Shown here one piece after another: positions 1-5,204 of a stretch of 12,728 bases of DNA. A model generated the notes under the pieces. That model saw only the letters and a list, made by a program, of their open reading frames with translations, was not told the DNA's origin and did no database searches. The stretch's first letter is position 1. Each line of letters starts with the position of its first letter. This DNA is from Candidatus Gastranaerophilales bacterium (GTDB lineage: Bacteria > Cyanobacteriota > Vampirovibrionia > Gastranaerophilales > Gastranaerophilaceae), in NCBI GenBank assembly GCA_944326625.1, contig CALVER010000024.1, positions 1 through 12,728 on the forward strand, in the 5' to 3' direction. A program made the position numbers and the translations under genes.

Positions 1-49
1 CTACTTAGAGGAGACGCCCCCCCCCGACATTTTTAAAATAATTTTTCAT
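1..49 (-). CDS. 5' end of an unidentified gene, frame broken by a G9 tract (partial, runs off the left edge)
   Basis: An AGGAGG ribosome binding site (58-63, minus strand) lies 8 bases before an ATG at 49, only 24 bases after the serS stop, so this gene is probably cotranscribed with serS. It reads MKNYFKNV, then three glycines from a run of nine G, then RLL and a TAA at 5-7. With one G fewer the frame also stops at once (TAG at the edge). With one G more it stays open to the window edge as VGGGASPLS. What is seen is a strong start signal followed by an early frame break. I infer a longer protein that is off in this version or miscalled. The product is unknown because its body lies outside the window. 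It could also be a true 14-residue peptide, which I think less likely. Confidence 0.45.
17..25. repeat. C9 homopolymer (G9 on the coding strand)
   Basis: Nine consecutive C on the plus strand, in AT-rich DNA where such a run is unlikely by chance. It falls at codons 9-11 of the minus-strand gene that starts at 49. A second nine-base C run occurs at 2917-2925, also just inside a gene start. Runs of this length are prone to slipped-strand mispairing and also to length miscalls in assemblies. Confidence 0.95.
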
Positions 50-73
50 GGCTGAATCCTCCTATAAAATAAC

Positions 74-1342
74 CTACTTAATTATATCAAATCCTGTGTA
101 TTTACGCAATACTTCCGGAATGACAATTGAACCGTCTGCCTGCTGGTAATTTTCAACAATTGCTGCAAAAGTTCTGCCGACCGCAAGTCCGGAACCGTTA
201 ATTGTATGAACAAACTGGGTTTTGCCGGTTGTTTTGTCGCGGTATCTGATATTCGCACGTCTTGCCTGATAATCGCCGTAATTTGAGCAGCTGGAAATTT
301 CTTTATAAGTTCCGTAAGACGGCATCCAAACTTCCAAATCCCAGCATTTATTCGCGCTAAAACCTATATCTGCCGTGCATAAAGCTTCGCGGCGGTAAGG
401 AAGTTCCAATAATTGAAGCATTTTTTCAGCATCTTCGGTTAATTTTTCATGCTCATCTTTACTTGTTTCAGGCGTACAAAGTTTTACAAGCTCAACTTTA
501 TTGAACTGGTGAACACGGATTAAGCCTCTTGTATCTTTTCCCGCAGAACCTGCTTCACGTCTGAAACACGGAGTGTAAGCCGTCATATACATCGGGAGTT
601 GATCTTCGGATAAAATTTCACCCGCATAAATATTAGTAACAGGGACTTCGGCTGTCGGAATTAAGTACAAATCTTCATCAACACATTTATACATATCTTC
701 CGCAAATTTAGGCAGTTGTCCGGTACCGGTCATGGTTGCGGCATTTGCCATAAAAGGCGGTAAAATTTCCTCATAACCCTGTTCGCCCGTATGATAATCC
801 AGGAAAAAGTTTATAATTGCGCGTTCAAGCTTTGCACCGAGTCCTCGGTAAAGCGTAAATCTGCTCTGGGAAAGCTTTACGCCGCGTTCAAAATCAACAA
901 GTTTTTTTTCTTCACAAATATCCCAGTGGGGCTTAAATTCAAAATCAAATTTTCTCGGCTCACCCCATTTGTAAACCTCAACGTTATCGTCTTCAGATGC
1001 GCCTATTGGAGTTGTTTCGTCCGGAATATTCGGGATATGCAATAAAAGATTTCTCTGTCTTTCATCCAAAACCGATTGTTTTTCTTCAAGTTCCTTGATA
1101 TCTTCCCCGATTTTACGAACATCTTCTTGAATTGCGTCGGTATTTTCGCCTTTTTTCTTTAATTCACCGATTTTTTGGGATTCAGCTTTGCGTTTTGCAC
1201 GCAAATCGTCCGCAAGAGTTTGAATTTTACGGCGTTCAACATCTATTTCAATAACTTCATCTATTGATAATTCAGGGTTTCTGCGTTTTAAAAGTTCGTT
1301 TATTTTTTCGGGATTTTCTCTTATTAATTTGATATCAAGCAT
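74..1342 (-). CDS. serS: Seryl-tRNA synthetase
   Basis: Class II aminoacyl-tRNA synthetase that charges tRNA-Ser (and tRNA-Sec where present) with serine in the cytoplasm. At 422 residues it has the usual family length. Residues 1-110 form the charged helical arm (long coiled coil about 30-100) that grips the tRNA long variable arm. The catalytic core shows the serine-binding TAE (230-232), class II motif 2 starting FRREAGSAGKDTRG (260-273) and continuing to the HQF and VELV segments, and motif 3 GLAVGRT (385-391) followed by E397. The start at 1342 is supported by AGAGG 7 to 8 bases upstream. It diverges from the small gene at 1482. At its 3' end it leads, after 24 bases, into a start site at 49 with no terminator between. 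No T-box or other leader structure is evident upstream. Confidence 0.97.
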   Translation of the reverse strand: MLDIKLIRENPEKINELLKRRNPELSIDEVIEIDVERRKIQTLADDLRAKRKAESQKIGELKKKGENTDAIQEDVRKIGEDIKELEEKQSVLDERQRNLLLHIPNIPDETTPIGASEDDNVEVYKWGEPRKFDFEFKPHWDICEEKKLVDFERGVKLSQSRFTLYRGLGAKLERAIINFFLDYHTGEQGYEEILPPFMANAATMTGTGQLPKFAEDMYKCVDEDLYLIPTAEVPVTNIYAGEILSEDQLPMYMTAYTPCFRREAGSAGKDTRGLIRVHQFNKVELVKLCTPETSKDEHEKLTEDAEKMLQLLELPYRREALCTADIGFSANKCWDLEVWMPSYGTYKEISSCSNYGDYQARRANIRYRDKTTGKTQFVHTINGSGLAVGRTFAAIVENYQQADGSIVIPEVLRKYTGFDIIK

Positions 1343-1416
1343 CTTGAACCTCTTTCTTACTATAGAATTATTCTAATTTAAATAAAAGTTATAATCAAGA
1401 GAAAATTATTAAAAAG

Positions 1417-1432
1417 TCAATCTAAAGATTGA
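1417..1432. promoter_or_regulatory. 7-2-7 inverted repeat, possible operator
   Basis: TCAATCT-AA-AGATTGA is a perfect 7-base inverted repeat with a 2-base centre. It lies in the 133-base gap between the divergent serS and the gene at 1482. It could be a protein-binding site or a small hairpin. No regulator is identified and no convincing promoter pair was found around it. Confidence 0.35.
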
Positions 1433-1481
1433 TAGACATTTACAGAAAAATGCCCATAATATAACATGAAGGGATATGTAT

Positions 1482-1805
1482 ATGTTCAAAAAACTTGCAC
1501 AACGTTTAAGGGACTATAACACAAAGACAAACACCGCACCGCAGACATTGCCGTTCGGAGATGTTTTTATAACACCGAAAAATGAGTATCTGAAAAACAT
1601 GACAAAAAAAGCGGTTGAGCTTTATGAAAAACAAACTGATATAAATAATTTCTCAAAACTTGTGCTCTCAAACCCTGAAAACAAATCCCACAATGATATG
1701 GTTAAAAAACTTTTTGATGAAGGCGTTGCAGATCCTTTTGTGGATGAAAAGCTTGCTGACCTTGCAAACAATCAAAAATTTCTTAGAGATTTAGGATTGT
1801 TATAA
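1482..1805 (+). CDS. Small hypothetical protein (107 aa)
   Basis: I do not recognise this protein. It is soluble and lysine-rich, starting MFKKLAQRLRDYNTKT and ending FLRDLGLL, with no signal peptide or membrane segment. Charged helical stretches cover about residues 35-100. Two ATGs are possible. The one at 1476 is only 2 bases from the AAGGG at 1469-1473, whereas the one at 1482 is 8 bases away, so 1482 is preferred. The composition looks like a genuine cytoplasmic protein. Its stop overlaps the end of the convergent isocitrate dehydrogenase gene by 6 bases, with no room for a separate terminator. It is divergent from serS, so it is probably transcribed alone. Confidence 0.75.
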   Translation: MFKKLAQRLRDYNTKTNTAPQTLPFGDVFITPKNEYLKNMTKKAVELYEKQTDINNFSKLVLSNPENKSHNDMVKKLFDEGVADPFVDEKLADLANNQKFLRDLGLL

Positions 1806-2792
1806 GTTTTCAATAACTTTTTGTGTAAACTCCGTTGTAGTTGCGCTGCCGCCCAAATCAGCGGTTTTAATATTTTGCGAAAGAGTTTTGAATAAAGCAC
1901 GTTCAATTTTTTCTGCGTAAGAATTTTCGCCGATATATTTAATCATTTCAACAGCAGACAACAAAAGCGCCGTCGGATTAGCCTTATTTTGACCTTTTAT
2001 GTCAGGCGCGGAGCCGTGAACAGGCTCAAACACAGCACAATCTTCACCGATATTAGCCCCTTGCGCAACACCTAAGCCGCCTATTAACCCGGCCGTCAAA
2101 TCAGACACGATATCACCGTATAAATTAGGCATAACCAGTACATCAAATCTCGTCGGATCCTGTACAAGCTGCATGCACAAATTATCAACTAAAATTTCAC
2201 GTTTTTTAATTTGCGGATAATTTTCGGCTACTTTTCTGTAACTTTCCAAAAACAAACCGTCAGACAGCTTCATAATATTTGCTTTCGTTACAACGCAAAC
2301 TTCATGTCTGTTATTTTTAAGCGCATAATCAAATGCGAATTTACAAATTCTCTCGGATGCTCCGCGAGTAATAATCTTGATACTTTCCGCGGTGTCAATA
2401 TCTTTCATTTGTTCAATTCCGGCATACAAATCTTCCGTATTTTCACGCACAACAACAAGATCAACATTTTCAAAACGAGTTTTAACATTCGGAAGATTTT
2501 TACACGGTCTTAAATTAGCATACAAATCCAAATCTTTTCTCAATTGCACATTAACAGATCTGAATCCTTTACCGATAGGCGTTGTAACAGGAGCTTTCAA
2601 AGCCACTTTATTTTTAAGTATGGAAGCAATTACGCGTTCCGGTAAAGGCGTCCCCTCAACCTCTGCAACATCAGCCCCGGCAGTTTGGATATCCCAATTA
2701 ATTTCAAGCCCGCTTGCCTTTATAATTTTCATCACTGCATCGCATATCTCAGGACCGATTCCGTCACCGTTAATTAAGGTTATTGTACACAT
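1800..2792 (-). CDS. Isocitrate dehydrogenase, NAD-type (isocitrate/isopropylmalate dehydrogenase family)
   Basis: Beta-decarboxylating dehydrogenase of 330 residues. The start at 2792 (MCTITLINGDGIGPEI) follows GGAGG by 6 to 7 bases. The same frame is open to 2936, but that extension is leucine/phenylalanine-rich junk without a ribosome site. The substrate loop carries S79 and N81 (RSVNVQLR) with R85, R95 and R116, the serine/asparagine pattern of isocitrate dehydrogenases rather than isopropylmalate dehydrogenases. Catalytic Y123 and K170 and metal-binding D203, D227 and D231 are present. The cofactor segment HGSAPDIKG has D264 and I265, where NADP enzymes have Lys-Tyr, so NAD use is predicted. 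The product would be 2-oxoglutarate for glutamate synthesis. Homoisocitrate dehydrogenase is the main alternative. The gene stands alone and is divergent from the pilin-like gene. Confidence 0.9.
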   Translation of the reverse strand: MCTITLINGDGIGPEICDAVMKIIKASGLEINWDIQTAGADVAEVEGTPLPERVIASILKNKVALKAPVTTPIGKGFRSVNVQLRKDLDLYANLRPCKNLPNVKTRFENVDLVVVRENTEDLYAGIEQMKDIDTAESIKIITRGASERICKFAFDYALKNNRHEVCVVTKANIMKLSDGLFLESYRKVAENYPQIKKREILVDNLCMQLVQDPTRFDVLVMPNLYGDIVSDLTAGLIGGLGVAQGANIGEDCAVFEPVHGSAPDIKGQNKANPTALLLSAVEMIKYIGENSYAEKIERALFKTLSQNIKTADLGGSATTTEFTQKVIENL

Positions 2793-2811
2793 ATAAAGCC
2801 TCCATAAATTT

Positions 2812-2842
2812 ATAATATCACAAAACTTGACAAAACATGCAA
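2812..2842 (-). promoter_or_regulatory. Possible promoter for isocitrate dehydrogenase
   Basis: On the minus strand TG-A-TATTAT (2820-2812) resembles an extended -10. A TTGCAT lies 19 bases upstream (2842-2837) as a poor -35 at long spacing. The leader to the ATG would be about 13 to 15 bases. It overlaps the divergent pilin promoter. Confidence 0.35.
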
Positions 2843-2855
2843 AATAATATTTAAT
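2827..2855 (+). promoter_or_regulatory. Near-consensus sigma-70 promoter of the pilin-like gene
   Basis: TTGACA (2827-2832), a 17-base spacer, then TTTAAT (2850-2855), followed by AAGGAGG (2865-2871) and ATG at 2880. This is the cleanest promoter and ribosome-site combination in the window. It places the true gene start at 2880, upstream of the C9 tract. Confidence 0.75.
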
Positions 2856-2879
2856 AAAGGAAAAAAGGAGGATAAATTC

Positions 2880-2933
2880 ATGAAAACAAACACTACAAAA
2901 GCGGTTCAGATACTCACCCCCCCCCGAAATTGA
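2880..2933 (+). CDS. Short ORF at the pilin start (17 codons, ends just after the C9 tract)
   Basis: This ORF has the strongest ribosome site in the window (AAGGAGG, 8 bases before ATG). It reads MKTNTTKAVQILTPPRN and stops at TGA 2931-2933, immediately after the nine C. With ten C the same ATG reads MKTNTTKAVQILTPPPK and continues in frame into the pilin-like protein (about 342 residues in all). With eight C it stops at TAA within six codons of the tract. I therefore read it as the true 5' end of the pilin gene in an out-of-frame state. The alternative is a leader peptide: its TGA overlaps a TTG (2930-2932) that begins the pilin frame, so reinitiation there is possible. Confidence 0.55.
   Translation: MKTNTTKAVQILTPPRN
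2917..2925. repeat. C9 homopolymer inside the pilin-like gene
   Basis: Nine consecutive C at codons 13-16 of the ORF starting at 2880. Of the three possible frames, only tract lengths equivalent to ten C join the ATG to the pilin body. Same base, same length and same required correction as the tract at 17-25. Confidence 0.95.
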
Positions 2934-3907
2934 CACTGTGTAAGGATTTTGCCTTAGCAGAAGGTGCTACACACAATCCTAGTAATGACATGTGTCATAG
3001 TGATGTGTTAGCCGAAGGATCTCTTGAAAAGATCCCGCAACAAGTGCGGGATGACAAAGATATGAACGAAGCTCACAGTAAAGAACTTAACGTCCTAACG
3101 TCTTATCGTCTTAACGACTTTAAAAAGAAAGCCGGTGCTACGCACGTAGACATGTCCGCCAATATTCGTCGTGCCGCGTTTACCCTCGCGGAGGTTTTAA
3201 TAACTCTCGGCATAATCGGCATTGTGGCGGCAATGACAATACCGACACTTATTGCTAATTATCAAAAAAAACAGACGGTATCAAAATTAAAACAGACTTA
3301 TTCAACAATATCTCAGACGCTTACAATGGCGCAGGCAGAGCATGGTGACACCACAACGTGGGAGGTCGCTGGAATTTACGGTACACCTACAGATGATACT
3401 AATTTTAATCATAAAGATGCAATAACAAAATTTGCTACAAAATATTTTATCCCGTATTTAAAAGTATCTAAAGATTTTGGTTATACACAAGAACAAACTG
3501 TAAATTATGACGGTCCATACAGTCCTGTAACAAATAATTATGTCGCTGGGCGTGGAACTCCTAAATACAGAATTCTATTGACAAATGATATTTTAATAAG
3601 TGTCGGTATCGGTACATCCAGCTGCGTAGGCGGTACAAATCCTGATGGCAGTTGTGTATCTACTGAATATAGAAATATTATTTTTGAAGTGGATATAAAC
3701 GGATTTTCAAAACCGAATACGTACGGAAAAGATATATTTTATATGACATTTGATTTAAGAAAAAGAATATTTGAATTTTTAAAGGGTAATAATAATAGTA
3801 GACAAGTTTATTTGAATTATTGTAAAGGTGACCTTGGTTCACAGTTTTGCGGCTATTTAATATCTTTAGACGGCTGGGAAATCAAAGAGGATTATCCGTG
3901 GTTTTAG
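2930..3907 (+). CDS. Type IV pilin / pseudopilin-like protein with abnormally long N-terminal leader
   Basis: Surface or secretion-fibre subunit of the type IV pilin family. Numbered from the TTG at 2930, the prepilin signal is RRAA then FTLAEVLITLGIIG, with predicted peptidase cleavage before F84, E88 at mature position 5 and a hydrophobic helix of about 20 residues. The globular part has VDINGFSKPNTYGKDIF (about 250-266), like the calcium-loop region of pseudopilins, four cysteines (two about 224-234, two near the C-terminus), and a C-terminal DGWEIKEDYPWF. The leader before F84 is far longer than usual, and much of it is translated intergenic repeat (see 2993-3056). No ATG in this frame (2990, 3062, 3152) has a ribosome site. 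ATG 3152 would give a normal 9-residue leader and is the best alternative start. The intended start is probably 2880, one base out of frame. The 3' end overlaps the stump at 3882 by 26 bases. Confidence 0.8.
   Translation: MTLCKDFALAEGATHNPSNDMCHSDVLAEGSLEKIPQQVRDDKDMNEAHSKELNVLTSYRLNDFKKKAGATHVDMSANIRRAAFTLAEVLITLGIIGIVAAMTIPTLIANYQKKQTVSKLKQTYSTISQTLTMAQAEHGDTTTWEVAGIYGTPTDDTNFNHKDAITKFATKYFIPYLKVSKDFGYTQEQTVNYDGPYSPVTNNYVAGRGTPKYRILLTNDILISVGIGTSSCVGGTNPDGSCVSTEYRNIIFEVDINGFSKPNTYGKDIFYMTFDLRKRIFEFLKGNNNSRQVYLNYCKGDLGSQFCGYLISLDGWEIKEDYPWF
2993..3056 (+). repeat. Dispersed palindromic repeat lying inside the pilin reading frame
   Basis: The segment is bounded by TGTCAT (2993-2998) and its complement ATGACA (3051-3056). 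It contains GTTAGCCGAAGGATCTC (3007-3023) and the hairpin ATCCCGCA / TGCGGGAT (3032-3039, 3045-3052). The same two modules recur outside genes at 4167-4182 (minus strand, two differences) and 4225-4251 (13 identical bases AGTGCGGGATGAC). It is translated here as CHSDVLAEGSLEKIPQQVRD. Confidence 0.65.
3087..3118 (+). repeat. Four degenerate 8-base tandem repeats
   Basis: TTAACGTC, CTAACGTC, TTATCGTC and TTAACGAC follow one another without gaps inside the pilin leader (residues LNVLTSYRLND). A unit length of 8 would shift the frame if copy number changed. Confidence 0.7.
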
Positions 3908-4079
3908 TTAAATATTTCGCTTTTAATTTCATTATTCTTTCAAAGGATTTTTCAATATTTTCGGAAAGTCCTTTGTAGTTATGGGCTTTTTCGACGATAA
4001 CTTCAATTGCGTTAATTGTTTCGGGATTTGAATTTCTGTAGATAAACATATTTAATCCTGCCCGTATGCCCATCTCAAT
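3882..4079 (-). pseudogene. 3' stump of a glycoside hydrolase family 3 (NagZ-like beta-N-acetylhexosaminidase) gene
   Basis: The reading frame after an in-frame TAG (4080-4082) gives IEMGIRAGLNMFIYRN at its start, then a helix, and ends FERIMKLKAKYLT. This resembles the last part of GH3 N-terminal-domain hexosaminidases, where an alpha-helix with a [K/R]AG-x-[D/N]-M motif precedes a final ERIxESVxRILxLKxKY-like helix. About 60 of some 350 or more residues remain, and all catalytic residues would be lost. An ATG at 4049 with AGGA 6 to 7 bases upstream could still allow a 55-residue product, so a small live gene is possible. Similarity stops at the edge of the repeat block (4080 onward), and the 3' end overlaps the pilin gene by 26 bases. 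The family call is from memory of the motif pattern and is moderate. Confidence 0.5.
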
Positions 4080-4122
4080 CTATTCAATCGTTCCGAGTAA
4101 TAGTAGGTTAGGCATACGGGCA
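4059..4122. repeat. 12-base inverted repeat at the stump/repeat boundary
   Basis: TGCCCGTATGCC (4059-4070) and GGCATACGGGCA (4111-4122) are perfect inverted copies separated by 40 bases. One copy lies in the GH3 stump and the other in the adjoining repeat block, so this may mark the recombination point. Confidence 0.6.
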
Positions 4123-4159
4123 CAACAGTAACGCCTTAGTGCCTTGCTGACTTAATATC

Positions 4160-4251
4160 TTTATCTGAGATTCTTCGCTAACGCTCTGAATGACAGATAA
4201 AATTATGCCAAAGTTAAGAGTAGTATCCTGCCTTTGGCAGTGCGGGATGAC
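4160..4251. repeat. Intergenic dispersed palindromic repeat block
   Basis: Stem arms TTTATCTG (4160-4167) and CAGATAAA (4194-4201) enclose GATTCTTCGCTAACGCTC. A second pair, TGCCAAAG (4206-4213) and CTTTGGCA (4232-4239), follows and ends in AGTGCGGGATGAC (4239-4251). These modules match the repeat inside the pilin gene. Taken with 4080-4160 and 4252-4363, this is the only longer stretch between genes in this part of the window. An ORF of 60 codons on the minus strand (4108-4290) is a translation of the repeat, not a credible gene. No convincing promoter for the gene at 4364 was found. Confidence 0.65.
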
Positions 4252-4363
4252 GTTTAAAGAAATATAATTATTAAGAAATATTAACTTCATAATTGTTAAA
4301 CACGCAATTAATACCGCACAAAATTTTTTATATAGATAAGGTAGTAAAAGGTAGGTTATAGTT

Positions 4364-5116
4364 ATGGGAATTGCAAGTATTGCCAGAACAGGGCTGAACT
4401 ATGCGGGCAGGTTAATTTTTGATGACAGGTTTGCAACAAAAGTAACAAGCAGCCTCAAAAATTCAAGCAACTATTACAAAAGAGCAGGCAAAGGAAGATT
4501 CTTCCAATTTGACAAACAAATTGGAAGAGCGTTTCAAAAGGCCGACAAATACACTTCAAATAAAAAGATATTCCAGAGTTTAAAAGATTCACTAAAAAGC
4601 TATAAGACAGATGTTTCAGCACTCTGGAAAAGTGACAAGAAATTTCTGTCCAAAATCGGCGGTACATTAAAAGGTCTCGGAAAACGAGCCCCATTAATCG
4701 GTACGGCGTTAATGGTTGCATTTGAACTTCCGAATATAATTAAAGCAACAAAAGACGGCGGCTTAATAAACGGTGCGGCAGAAGCCGGTAAAAGCGGCGT
4801 AAGAATTGCCGCAGGTATAGCATGCGGCGCAATAGGTGCTGCGATTCTGGGGCCGCTTGGAAGTATTCCGGGCTTCATTGTAGGCGATATACTTGGTAAA
4901 CTCGTTGTCGGCAAAAGTTATTCCGAAAAAAAGGAAGCTCAAAAACAGCAATTTGCTCAAATGAACGGTAATCAGGGAATGCCTTTTATGAATATTCCGC
5001 CAATGCAAATGACAATGACGCCTCAGCAATTGCTAATGCTCCAAAATATGCTCTACAGCAACAATAATGATTTTCTAAATAACGCAACTCAAAATCAATT
5101 AAACGTTTCAGGATAG
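4364..5116 (+). CDS. Glycine-zipper membrane-associated protein of unknown function (250 aa)
   Basis: I do not recognise the family. Residues 1-100 are basic and helical (many K, S, Y and F). Residues 108-128 are moderately hydrophobic (APLIGTALMVAFELP). Residues 144-183 form a glycine-spaced hydrophobic stretch (AAGIACGAIGAAILGPLG, then a GDILGKLVVGK end) of the kind that packs helices in membranes or oligomers. The tail from 195 is rich in Q, M, N and P (MPFMNIPPMQMTM). There is no cleavable signal peptide. AAAGGTAGG ends 8 bases before the ATG. It shares its plan with the next gene (charged helix, glycine zipper ending in a VVGK motif, N/M-rich tail), so the two are probably paralogues. 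A hairpin after the stop may separate them. Confidence 0.85.
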   Translation: MGIASIARTGLNYAGRLIFDDRFATKVTSSLKNSSNYYKRAGKGRFFQFDKQIGRAFQKADKYTSNKKIFQSLKDSLKSYKTDVSALWKSDKKFLSKIGGTLKGLGKRAPLIGTALMVAFELPNIIKATKDGGLINGAAEAGKSGVRIAAGIACGAIGAAILGPLGSIPGFIVGDILGKLVVGKSYSEKKEAQKQQFAQMNGNQGMPFMNIPPMQMTMTPQQLLMLQNMLYSNNNDFLNNATQNQLNVSG

Positions 5117-5138
5117 CCCGGGATTTTAACCGGGCTTT
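5115..5138 (+). terminator. Hairpin after the first glycine-zipper gene
   Basis: GCCCGG (5116-5121) pairs with CCGGGC (5130-5135) over an 8-base loop and is followed by TTTACATTTCTT. The U-tract is weak, so partial read-through into the next gene is plausible. The stem includes the last base of the stop codon. Confidence 0.6.
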
Positions 5139-5204
5139 ACATTTCTTAACAAAAAAAGCAATCTTTTTGAGCAAAAAAACTTTATATAAATACGGGGAAC
5201 AATT

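Larger units (their letters stand above)
2963..3145 (+). repeat. 12-base direct repeats 171 bases apart in the pilin leader
   Basis: GGTGCTACACAC (2963-2974) and GGTGCTACGCAC (3134-3145) match at 11 of 12 bases and encode GATH twice. Their offset of 171 bases is exactly 57 codons. The dispersed repeat and the 8-base tandem repeat lie between them, so the segment could have been gained, or could be lost, without a frame change. Confidence 0.6.

Noticed and set aside
2377..2796. 139-codon plus-strand ORF opposite isocitrate dehydrogenase
   Set aside because: Antisense shadow of a strongly conserved gene.
2793..2936. Upstream extension of the isocitrate dehydrogenase frame to an ATG at 2936
   Set aside because: It lacks a ribosome site and the family N-terminus. 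The extension would run across the divergent promoter and the C tract. The ATG at 2792 has GGAGG and starts the conserved fold.
4059..4251. CRISPR array or IS element in the repeat block
   Set aside because: No regularly spaced identical repeats and no transposase. The repeats are short palindromes of different types, none present more than about twice in the window.
4108..4290. 60-codon minus-strand ORF in the repeat block
   Set aside because: It is a translation of the dispersed repeat (VIQSVSEESQIKILSQQGTK style), with no ribosome site and no protein-like composition.
4600..5029. Antisense ORFs of 88-104 codons opposite the first glycine-zipper gene
   Set aside because: Pro/Ala/Ser-rich complements of glycine-zipper coding sequence, with no start signals.
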